From Flavobacteriales bacterium UBA1993 (GTDB taxonomy: Bacteria; Bacteroidota; Bacteroidia; Flavobacteriales_G; Salibacteraceae): a DNA stretch of 6,170 nt. Numbering within the stretch: the first letter of the stretch is position 1; each line of letters starts with the position of its first letter. Location of the stretch: the NCBI GenBank assembly GCA_002336485.1, contig DDCZ01000090.1:1-6170 (forward strand). The letters are read 5' to 3'. Shown piece by piece: positions 1 through 6,087 of the stretch. Under the pieces are notes generated by a model. The model was given only the letters and a program-made list of their open reading frames with translations, was not told the DNA's origin and did no database searches. Position numbers and translations under genes: made by a program.

Positions 1-693
1 TTCATCGTAATTTTCCCCTATTTGCCAGGAAGCGATTCCCCGGTATTTCAAGGGGTGAGTGTGTTTTTGGGATTATTGATTTCGCTGGGTTCTTCCTCTG
101 CCATCAGCAACCTAATCGCAGGATTGGTCATAACCTATATGCGGCCATTCAAAATTGGTGATCGAGTGAAAATTGGTGAAACGACCGGAGATGTCATTGA
201 GAAAACAATGCTCGTGACCCGTGTGCGGACAATTAAAAATGAGGATGTTTCTATTCCGAATGCATCTATTCTCTCTGGGAGCACGATTAACTATAGTTCT
301 AGCGCCGATGAGCTGGGGTTGATCCTTCATACTACAGTTACGATAGGTTATGACGTGCCATGGAAACAGGTGCATGAATTGTTGTGTGGTGCTGCAGGCA
401 AAATAGAAAGTGTGATGAAAGAGCCTGCGCCTTTTGTTTTGCAAACTAGCCTGGACGACTTTTATGTCAGCTATCAAATTAACGCTTATACAACAGAGGC
501 TGGAAAGGGAGCTAAAATTTACAGTGAACTATACGCCAACATTCAAGACGCATTTAATGAAGCCGGACTTGAAATTCTTTCTCCACATTATCGCGCCCAA
601 AGAGATGGCTCGCCAATGGCTGTGCCGGCTGATTACTTGCCTCCCAACTATGTGTCGCCAGGGATCAAAATAAACTCCAATAAGGGTGAATAA
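1..693 (+). CDS. MscS-family mechanosensitive ion channel, 5' end missing
   Basis: This is the C-terminal 230 residues of an inner-membrane small-conductance mechanosensitive channel, which opens under membrane tension and releases solutes after osmotic downshock. The reading frame is open from base 1, so the start and most membrane helices lie left of the window; the TTG at 22 is not a credible start. The visible part begins in the pore-lining helix (Gly/Ser/Ala-rich, GLLISLGSSSAISNLIAG). The MscS beta domain follows (PFKIGDRVKIGETTGDV, then VSIPNASILSGSTINYS), and then the alpha/beta cytoplasmic cage domain. The tail, with SPHYRAQRDG and PADYLPPNYVSP, resembles endings I associate with longer Bacteroidota MscS homologues. 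The stop lies 16 bases before the ATG chosen for the next, unlike mscS gene, so the two are probably co-transcribed. Family assignment is firm; subtype and total length are unknown. Confidence 0.93.
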   Translation, partial: FIVIFPYLPGSDSPVFQGVSVFLGLLISLGSSSAISNLIAGLVITYMRPFKIGDRVKIGETTGDVIEKTMLVTRVRTIKNEDVSIPNASILSGSTINYSSSADELGLILHTTVTIGYDVPWKQVHELLCGAAGKIESVMKEPAPFVLQTSLDDFYVSYQINAYTTEAGKGAKIYSELYANIQDAFNEAGLEILSPHYRAQRDGSPMAVPADYLPPNYVSPGIKINSNKGE

Positions 694-709
694 ATCGAAT
701 AACAAATTA

Positions 710-1576
710 ATGGAATGGCTTAGCGGCCAGGATGCCGAGCGCTTTATTTTAATCGCCGTTGGGTTCAGCGTCATATTGATCTTGAATTATTTCGTTCGGC
801 GGGCGCTGAGTAATTCAGTGAAGAATAATTCGAACAAATACAGAGCAAGAAAGGCAGTTAACCTTCTCGCATACCTTCTTCTTATTTCCGTGGTCCTTTT
901 TGTTTATAGCGATAAGCTAGGAAATATTGGCGTTGCGCTTGGTGTTGCAGGCGCGGGAATTGCCTTTGCCCTTCAAGAGGTGATTGTGAGTTTGGCGGGT
1001 TGGCTGAATATGATGATTGCAGGCACGGTGAGCGTGGGAAACCGAATTAAGGTAGGAGATGTGAAAGGCGATGTAATCGACATTGGAATACTCACCACAA
1101 CCATTATGGAAATTGGAGATTGGGTGCAAGGAGATTTGTATAATGGGAGACTTGTAACACTGTCGAACAGTTTTGTCTTCAAGGAAAAAGTGCATAACTA
1201 CTCTGGAGAGTACCCATTTCTGTGGGACGAAATTCAATTTCCAATTCGAACAGAGTCGGATCATCGCGAGGCGCGTGTAATCTTTAATAAAGTACTAACG
1301 GAAGTTTGTGGTGACTATGCGAAACACTCCCGTGTCGAATGGAAGAATTTAGCAAACAAGTATAGGGTAGAAGAGGCGCAAGTAGACCCAATGGTGACCC
1401 TAGAGGTTAATGAAAATTGGATTCTATTTACACTCCGATACATTGTTGACTTTAAACGAAGGCGATCAACTAAGGACGTAATTTTTACACGCATCCTTGA
1501 AGAGATTGAAAAGACAAACGGAGGGGTTAAAATCGCCACCTCCACACTTGAAATTTCCCAAAATTCCGCCAACTAA
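710..1576 (+). CDS. Small MscS-family mechanosensitive ion channel
   Basis: A complete compact MscS-type channel of 288 residues from the ATG at 710. A GTG at 686 would add eight residues and overlap the preceding gene by 8 bases. I prefer ATG because the AAGG before the GTG abuts it and cannot act as a ribosome site, and GTG starts are uncommon in this phylum. Numbered from the ATG, three hydrophobic helices lie near 11-29, 49-66 and 72-105. The third is the pore helix, rich in Gly and Ala (LGVAGAGIAFALQEVIVSLAG). The beta domain follows (VGNRIKVGDVKGDVIDIG, LVTLSNSFVF near 148-157), then a charged cytoplasmic domain. The size and three-helix plan match minimal MscS. It differs markedly from its upstream neighbour in pore and tail, so this is not a recent tandem duplication. 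It converges on the multicopper oxidase gene with only 8 bases between stops. Confidence 0.92.
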   Translation: MEWLSGQDAERFILIAVGFSVILILNYFVRRALSNSVKNNSNKYRARKAVNLLAYLLLISVVLFVYSDKLGNIGVALGVAGAGIAFALQEVIVSLAGWLNMMIAGTVSVGNRIKVGDVKGDVIDIGILTTTIMEIGDWVQGDLYNGRLVTLSNSFVFKEKVHNYSGEYPFLWDEIQFPIRTESDHREARVIFNKVLTEVCGDYAKHSRVEWKNLANKYRVEEAQVDPMVTLEVNENWILFTLRYIVDFKRRRSTKDVIFTRILEEIEKTNGGVKIATSTLEISQNSAN

Positions 1577-1584
1577 GAAGATGC

Positions 1585-2802
1585 CTATAGGATAATCAGG
1601 CGCTGAGAAAAGGCACCGGATTCCGTATTTAAAAGAAGCGTATAAACCCCAGCAGGAAGCTGGCCTAAATTGACGCTATTTGCTTCGACTAATCTCCTAT
1701 TATGGCTGATTACGATAGACCCTGAAATATTCATCAACTCAATGGTGGATTGTTCACCAATCAGCTTGGGGGAGACGTAAATCTGAACCTCAGTATTTGC
1801 AGGATTTGGTACTAGTCTAAGGGGCTTTCGATTTGGATCTTCTACCCCGTAGAAACCCTCAATATTTACATCCAATACTTGCTGATTATCAACTTGACCT
1901 GTGTTTAAATTGATGAACTCTACCGAGGCTGTACCGATGTATTCTTGCCCTGGATCTAAAAGCACACCGTACCGCTCGCCCGGATATATTTCAAGCACAT
2001 CCGAGACTTCAGGTGTCGGCAATGGGCGACCGTCTGAATCAATAATCTTGGCATTAACTGCCGCTGGAAACGTGATGCGATTTGCTAAATAACCGATGTT
2101 AGCCATGCGCACATAAATGGATGAATTGGCTTGACCATGAATCTCCACTTTGTCTACTAATTGTTGCTCGCTGAGTCCATTGATTAGAAAGTGCTGTGGG
2201 GTATAAATGGGAATTGGAATCATGTGATGACTCATGCTTGTATCATAGTCGTGCAAGAGCACTGAGTCGTGATGCCAAATGGTGTCCATTTCTGAGAACA
2301 TCAAGTTAACATCGCTTTGATATTCGTATCCATCTGTCCAGGTCATGCTTGTGTCAGCCGGCTTGACCACGATTAACCCATACATGCCTGCCTGAACGTG
2401 GATGCTAGAAACGACATGGCAATGATATAAGTACGTGCCAGGGTGTGGTGCTCGAAATCTATAGTACCCATGCTCATTGTGGTGCACTTCAAAAGATAGA
2501 TGGGGAACGCCATCGTTGGCTTGATTCACATCCAACCCGTGCAGATGAATCGTATGCGGTGCGCCTTGGGATATATTCCAAAAGTCGAGGCTAATGGAAT
2601 CGTTTTCAGTGAAAGTCAACGTTGGCCCAGGTATTGGCGGGTTTTCCCCAAACGCCTGAGCAAACCCGAATGTTCTAATTGTATTGCCATCAAATAACAA
2701 CTTCGAGCCCGTGTTTCTGCCTATTAGTTGATGAATGGTTTGGCCAATTGAAGCAAAGCCAATCGAAAGTGCAAGAATCGTGTATATGAGTCTTGTCATC
2801 AT
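1585..2802 (-). CDS. Two-domain multicopper oxidase with T9SS sorting tail (protein B)
   Basis: 405 residues. A signal peptide covers about 1-20 (cleavage before Q21). Cupredoxin domain 1 spans about 30-150, domain 2 about 200-315, and a type A T9SS C-terminal domain about 327-405 (LVPNPANTEVQIYV ... LPAGVYTLLL). Domain 1 holds PHTIHLHG (H83, H86, H88) and YHCHVVSSIHVQAGM (H127, C128, H129, H135, M140). By family knowledge, H83, C128, H135 and M140 form a type 1 copper site, and H86, H88, H127 and H129 are half of a type 2/type 3 trinuclear cluster. HCH rather than HCA argues against nitrite reductase. Domain 2 keeps the fold marker FLING but has N241, T244 and P246 where the partner has three histidines, so it cannot complete the cluster. 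The interdomain linker (172-194) is rich in His and Met. The start ATG overlaps the stop of protein A (ATGA), which suggests translational coupling. Likely a secreted or surface copper oxidase; the substrate cannot be told. Confidence 0.93.
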   Translation of the reverse strand: MMTRLIYTILALSIGFASIGQTIHQLIGRNTGSKLLFDGNTIRTFGFAQAFGENPPIPGPTLTFTENDSISLDFWNISQGAPHTIHLHGLDVNQANDGVPHLSFEVHHNEHGYYRFRAPHPGTYLYHCHVVSSIHVQAGMYGLIVVKPADTSMTWTDGYEYQSDVNLMFSEMDTIWHHDSVLLHDYDTSMSHHMIPIPIYTPQHFLINGLSEQQLVDKVEIHGQANSSIYVRMANIGYLANRITFPAAVNAKIIDSDGRPLPTPEVSDVLEIYPGERYGVLLDPGQEYIGTASVEFINLNTGQVDNQQVLDVNIEGFYGVEDPNRKPLRLVPNPANTEVQIYVSPKLIGEQSTIELMNISGSIVISHNRRLVEANSVNLGQLPAGVYTLLLNTESGAFSQRLIIL

Positions 2803-3656
2803 TGGATTAACATGGTTAAGAACATGCCGTTGGGGTAGATGCCTCCTGCAGAAACGGCGGACAGATTGTGATCATGAACAGGATACTCGCCTGGTTTGTC
2901 AGGAACCATTTCGAGAATAAGTGTTTCCATGGACTTAATAGGAAAGGTATCTTTTGATCTACCAATATGCGCACTGTTTAGGCTGGAATACGTGATTTCA
3001 GCATGATATCCGTGAAAGTGAATTGAGTGAACCGAAGAACCAGTATTGGCTATCACGATTGTAATGGTTTCCCCGACGGATCCAACTACCCGAGCCATGG
3101 AATCTTGATTAATATGAGGGTTGCTGCGTCCATTAATCGTGAAATAGTCAGGATAATATGTCATCCAGTTCACGCTTTCGCCTGAGACTAACTGGGAAGC
3201 CCAATTCTTTTGAAAGTCTTTAATGTTCCAGTAAAATAGGCCCTCAGGGTTGCTGGGAACATGAATTATTCCGCCCAATCCCGCAGCCCGAAAACTTGAG
3301 TTATTCAAATGATCATAATAGATTGTAGCGTAGTCTTCTTGATCGAAAAACACAGTCAGATGAATCGAATCACCCGGAGCAATCTCTTCCCCAGAGGTTT
3401 TGTCCTTTATCTTAAACCCATGTTTTATACTGTCGTTATTGACAATGGTCAGGGAGAGGCTATCTCCAGATTCAAGTGTTATGCGGGCATTTTGAGCCTC
3501 GAATGTCGTGGTCCAATTAAAGCTGGCCATTGGAAACGTGGTGGTGTCAACCGCAGTGTATACACCAGCATTAAGGTGCAATCTGTGATGGACCGTTTCG
3601 GCATTTGAAAGAAATGAGGTGCAGAGGACAATTAAAGCAATTGTCGCTCGAAGCAT
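2799..3656 (-). CDS. Cupredoxin-domain protein, degenerate multicopper oxidase subunit (protein A)
   Basis: 285 residues from the ATG at 3656, which gives a clean signal peptide (MLRATIALIVLCTSFLSNA, cleavage about residue 19). The frame is open upstream to an ATG at 3755, but that start would bury the signal in a charged leader and overlap the upstream gene by 83 bases. Two cupredoxin domains lie at about 40-135 and 165-285. In domain 1 the copper motif has decayed: Y114-D115-H116 stands where protein B has HCH, F122 for the type 1 His and L127 for the axial Met; H79 survives, but K82 and K84 replace the next two His. Domain 2 has VHSIHFHG (H210, H213, H215) and VHDHN (H261, D262, H263), matching the non-type-1 half of a trinuclear copper site. 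There is no Cys in the motif, so no type 1 copper. It ends straight after domain 2 with no sorting tail. I infer that it pairs with protein B; a copper-binding chaperone role is the main alternative. Confidence 0.88.
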   Translation of the reverse strand: MLRATIALIVLCTSFLSNAETVHHRLHLNAGVYTAVDTTTFPMASFNWTTTFEAQNARITLESGDSLSLTIVNNDSIKHGFKIKDKTSGEEIAPGDSIHLTVFFDQEDYATIYYDHLNNSSFRAAGLGGIIHVPSNPEGLFYWNIKDFQKNWASQLVSGESVNWMTYYPDYFTINGRSNPHINQDSMARVVGSVGETITIVIANTGSSVHSIHFHGYHAEITYSSLNSAHIGRSKDTFPIKSMETLILEMVPDKPGEYPVHDHNLSAVSAGGIYPNGMFLTMLIQ

Positions 3657-3672
3657 GGATTGATATCCGAGA

Positions 3673-4377
3673 CTATTTCTTGACAACCTTTTCTGACGTA
3701 ACAACGCCTTGTCTTCGAGCCAGTATAAAGTACGGTCCAGCTGGTAAGCTTTCAAGGTTCACTAGTATGGCCCCTGACTTTGTACTCACAGGAACAGCCT
3801 GTGTTTGCCCAAGTAAATTGACGACTTCAACTGCGTCTAAATCATGACCGATTATGGATACAAAATCTGCAGTTGGATTTGGGTAGACCTGAAAATCAAC
3901 ATCGTTTAATCCGGTGATTCCTGTTACATCTGTTGTGTCAATCACTTCGTTTGTTTGAAGCGTAAATACAATGGTGTCTGCCATAGTAACATTCGCAGAG
4001 TCATATAGTAGAAGTCGCAAGGTGCCTACGGCAGCAGAATCATCTGTGCTTACAAGAAGCTTGAAAAACCCAAAAATGTTATCGTTATAGTCATCCATCG
4101 ACAATCCAAACATTTTAGCAGAATCCGGAACGTTTACATAACAGTTATTGTAATCACAAAGCGAGTAACTCCAATTTGGACTTAAGGTGTTTTCCAATGT
4201 TGCCCATGCAAAAGTGATATCCGATGAGTCTTGCGGTAAAAAATGGATTGTGGCTTCGAAGAGCCCTCCAGCATCGCCTTCCATTGTTAAGTTCGTAGTG
4301 GTGTCATAAGCAAATGACTGCGCAAACATCAATGTAGAGGTCAGAATTAGCGCGAGTGTTGTGGTGAGTAGCTTCAT
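3673..4377 (-). CDS. Small exported protein with T9SS type A sorting domain, function unknown
   Basis: 234 residues. An N-terminal signal peptide (MKLLTTTLALILTSTLMFA, cleavage before Q20) is followed by a central region at about 22-145 of alternating polar and hydrophobic residues, suggesting a beta-sandwich. A linker rich in Asp and Thr follows, then a type A T9SS C-terminal domain at about 163-234 (VYPNPTADFVSI, VEVVNLLGQ, LPAGPYFIL, basic end EKVVKK). The central region has only two cysteines, C74 and C79 in SLCDYNNCY, close enough for a small disulfide loop or a metal site. I do not recognise the family and see no enzyme motif. It is the first gene of the minus-strand operon, 16 bases before protein A, with a near-consensus Bacteroidota -7 element about 20 bases before its ATG. 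Position suggests a surface or secreted accessory to the copper oxidase pair, but nothing in the sequence proves it. Confidence 0.85.
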   Translation of the reverse strand: MKLLTTTLALILTSTLMFAQSFAYDTTTNLTMEGDAGGLFEATIHFLPQDSSDITFAWATLENTLSPNWSYSLCDYNNCYVNVPDSAKMFGLSMDDYNDNIFGFFKLLVSTDDSAAVGTLRLLLYDSANVTMADTIVFTLQTNEVIDTTDVTGITGLNDVDFQVYPNPTADFVSIIGHDLDAVEVVNLLGQTQAVPVSTKSGAILVNLESLPAGPYFILARRQGVVTSEKVVKK

Positions 4378-4396
4378 AATAAGCGGGTTTATCTGC

Positions 4397-4404
4397 CAAA
4401 GATA
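4397..4404 (-). promoter_or_regulatory. Candidate -7 element of the copper oxidase operon
   Basis: On the minus strand the bases read TATCTTTG, an exact match to the Bacteroidota -7 consensus TAnnTTTG. A start point a few bases downstream would give a leader of about 15 bases to the ATG at 4377. The -33 TTG is less convincing: the nearest (minus-strand TTG at 4421-4419) leaves a 14-base spacer, shorter than the usual 17-21. Confidence 0.45.
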
Positions 4405-4589
4405 AACATTAGAGCGACCAACAGGTTATTAAAAGGGGAGATGAATAAGCGCTCAATGTTGAAACACAAGAAGCGATTACATTAAAATAGGCCCTTTTAG
4501 ATATGATGGATCGCCGCTTCCAACCTAAATGTTGCCATTCCCTAAACGATCTGGTTAAAATCAAATGAATGTTTGAACCTTGCGTTTGT

Positions 4590-4597
4590 TAGATTTG
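4590..4597 (+). promoter_or_regulatory. Candidate distal -7 element toward exbB
   Basis: TAGATTTG matches the TAnnTTTG consensus. A TTTG at 4572-4575 lies upstream with a 14-base gap, again short for a -33 box. It would give a leader of roughly 160 bases before exbB. Weaker candidate than the one at 4695. Confidence 0.25.
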
Positions 4598-4694
4598 CGG
4601 ACTTAATTGGGCATGAATAGCTGAAAATGACGAAAAAACAATCTCAAATTCAAAATTTCATGTTCGCTTAATCTGCGAATTCATTGCACATTCA

Positions 4695-4702
4695 TATGTT
4701 TG
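4695..4702 (+). promoter_or_regulatory. Candidate proximal -7 element of the exbB operon
   Basis: TATGTTTG matches TAnnTTTG exactly and would give a leader of about 50 bases before the ATG at 4762. No TTG is visible at the expected -33 distance, so it may need an activator, or it may be chance in AT-rich DNA. Confidence 0.35.
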
Positions 4703-4704
4703 GC

Positions 4705-4725
4705 AATCGAATTTGAAATCGAATT
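4705..4725. repeat. Short direct repeat AATCGAATT, period 12
   Basis: Two exact copies of AATCGAATT at 4705-4713 and 4717-4725, separated by TGA, just downstream of the proximal -7 candidate and so around the predicted transcription start. The 12-base period puts both copies on about the same DNA face, which could suit a dimeric regulator. The sequence is AT-rich, so chance is also plausible. Confidence 0.35.
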
Positions 4726-4761
4726 ATCAAAAAGCAAAAAAGCAATTACAAAATCGTGACT

Positions 4762-5643
4762 ATGAGACGTACACTTTTATCCTTAACAATGACCTTAGCA
4801 ATAATCTGCATGGGCTTTGGAGTTACTTATGCTCAAACAGATGCCACTCCGGCTGACGGGGAGCCAACTGAAACCGTATCGGATTCGGTAAAAATGGCTG
4901 AAGAGGCTGCCGCCGCTGAAAAAGCAGAAGCTGATGCCGCTGCAAAAGCGAAGGAGGCCGCCGCAATGGAAGCGAGCACAGATGGAGATGAGGATGTTGC
5001 TGAAGAGCAAAGCCTTCACCAGGCAATAAAAAAGAAGTTTATTGATGGCGGTCCATTTTTTATGTCCATCGTTCTTATTTGTTTGATTCTCGGACTTGCA
5101 CTTAGCATTGAGCGAATCCTTTACCTCAATATGGCCTCGACAAATACGTCTAAGTTGCTTGATGAAGTAAATAGCGCATTACAAAGCGGTGGAGTTGAGG
5201 CGGCAAAGGAAGTTTGTCGAAACACTCGAGGCCCAGTTGCTAGTATCTTCTATCAGGGGTTGGATCGAGCGGATCACGGAATTGAAATGGTTGAAAAGTC
5301 AGTTGTATCCTACGGAAGCGTTCAGATGGGGCTTTTGGAAAAAGGATTGTCTTGGATTTCTTTGTTTATCGCTCTTGCACCGATGCTTGGTTTCTTTGGA
5401 ACAGTTATCGGTATGATCGGCGCATTTGACGCAATTGCAGCGGCCAACAACATCTCCCCTGGAATTGTTGCGAGCGGTATTGGTGTTGCCTTGATCACGA
5501 CAGTATCAGGTCTTTTAGTTGCCATGGTACTTCAAGTATTCTATAACTACATCGTAGCGAAGGTTGATAGCATCGTAAATGAAATGGAAGACGCTTCTAT
5601 TTCACTTATTGATATTATGATCAAGCACAACATGACTAAATAA
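4762..5643 (+). CDS. exbB: ExbB/TolQ/MotA-family proton channel subunit
   Basis: 293 residues from the ATG at 4762; a GTG two codons upstream at 4756 is less likely. ExbB-type proteins form an inner-membrane pentamer around ExbD and use the proton motive force to energise outer-membrane transport through TonB or related machines. An N-terminal signal-like helix (1-24, possible cleavage after TYA) leads to an Ala/Glu/Lys-rich, probably helical segment (about 42-80). Three membrane helices follow at about 98-122, 196-222 and 235-262, with the cytoplasmic loop between the first two. The family core is clear: LAPMLGFFGTVIGMIGAFD (205-223) and VALITTVSGLLVA (242-254). The conserved Glu of E. coli ExbB helix 3 (EAL) is Val242 here. 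The next gene starts 7 bases after the stop. Position before an ExbD start supports the name; which TonB-like system it drives is unknown. Confidence 0.92.
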   Translation: MRRTLLSLTMTLAIICMGFGVTYAQTDATPADGEPTETVSDSVKMAEEAAAAEKAEADAAAKAKEAAAMEASTDGDEDVAEEQSLHQAIKKKFIDGGPFFMSIVLICLILGLALSIERILYLNMASTNTSKLLDEVNSALQSGGVEAAKEVCRNTRGPVASIFYQGLDRADHGIEMVEKSVVSYGSVQMGLLEKGLSWISLFIALAPMLGFFGTVIGMIGAFDAIAAANNISPGIVASGIGVALITTVSGLLVAMVLQVFYNYIVAKVDSIVNEMEDASISLIDIMIKHNMTK

Positions 5644-5650
5644 GCACAGC

Positions 5651-6079
5651 ATGTTTCAAAAAGTAAATCAAATAGGAATGTTCGCATTCATGGGCATCGG
5701 ATTGATTCTGATGGTCTTGACTATGGGCATTGAAGTTGCCGAGGATGGTTCGTGCATGAACTGCGGCATCGAAGGATCTTTCATTGGGATGTCATACATT
5801 CTTTTAGGGATTTCAATTATCGCAGCACTTGCTGGAACGGTAATGACTGCGGTTTCAGATCCGAAAAAAATGATGGGTACTGGCATAGGAATTGGGGCAA
5901 TGATTGTTGTCTTCTTCGTTAGCTACCTTATCTCTTCTGACGAGGTGTTAGAATCGTATGGCGATATCACGGCTTCCACATCGCAAATGGTTGGAGCAGG
6001 ATTAATCACATTTTATATTCTTTTAATTCTTGCAGTACTCTCGATAATCTATGCGAGTGTCTCGAGAATGCTTAAATAA
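5651..6079 (+). CDS. Four-helix membrane protein between exbB and exbD
   Basis: 142 residues, almost wholly hydrophobic, with four predicted helices at about 8-28, 44-67, 77-94 and 114-136. Lysine at 72-73 and the SRMLK end suggest that both termini and the middle loop are cytoplasmic. This leaves two periplasmic loops: 29-43 with CMNC (C35, C38), and an acidic one at 95-113. I recognise no named domain. It lies 7 bases after exbB and 8 bases before exbD, a tight operon, so it is probably an accessory part of the ExbBD motor. A small membrane protein in this slot is something I associate with Bacteroidota exbBD loci, but its function is not known to me. The CxxC could be a redox or metal site, or a disulfide. 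Confidence 0.85.
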   Translation: MFQKVNQIGMFAFMGIGLILMVLTMGIEVAEDGSCMNCGIEGSFIGMSYILLGISIIAALAGTVMTAVSDPKKMMGTGIGIGAMIVVFFVSYLISSDEVLESYGDITASTSQMVGAGLITFYILLILAVLSIIYASVSRMLK

Positions 6080-6087
6080 TAATTAGA

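Larger units (their letters stand above)
4378..4755. other. Divergent intergenic region
   Basis: 378 bases of AT-rich DNA between the minus-strand copper operon and the plus-strand exbB-like operon. It holds one -7 type promoter element facing left and two facing right, plus a 9-base direct repeat near the exbB side. The last 30 bases before exbB are A-rich (AAAAAGCAAAAAAGCAATTA), typical of Bacteroidota leaders that lack a Shine-Dalgarno sequence. I see no RNA gene, terminator hairpin with a T tract, or insertion-sequence end. The middle part (about 4440-4560) shows nothing I can interpret. Confidence 0.7.

Noticed and set aside
112..477. Minus-strand open frame inside the first mscS gene
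   Set aside because: Lies wholly opposite a well-supported coding frame, and its product looks like random composition without domains. The other long antisense frames (917-1264, 1315-1572, 3309-3608, 5322-5525, 5668-5886) were dismissed for the same reason.
1585..2802. Protein B as a copper nitrite reductase (NirK)
   Set aside because: The order of type 1 copper in domain 1 fits NirK, but the Cys motif is HCH, not HCA, the HLHG pair is of the oxidase type, and domain 2 lacks the third type 2 copper His. Multicopper oxidase fits better.
3657..3755. Longer start for protein A at the ATG at 3755
   Set aside because: It would add 33 charged residues before an obvious signal peptide and overlap the coding end of the upstream gene by 83 bases. 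The ATG at 3656 leaves a 16-base gap and a normal signal peptide.
4441..4485. Tiny basic ORF of 14 residues preceded by AAAAGGGGAG
   Set aside because: The purine run touches the ATG with no spacing, this phylum rarely uses Shine-Dalgarno sites, and the peptide has no recognisable features. Chance is the better explanation.
4486..4498. Possible hairpin TAAAA...TTTTA as a terminator
   Set aside because: Only a 5-base A/T stem, no T tract, and it lies in a divergent region where no gene ends.
4644..4716. Inverted pair TCAAATTC / GAATTTGA separated by 57 bases
   Set aside because: Eight AT-rich bases that do not extend on either side; expected by chance in such DNA.
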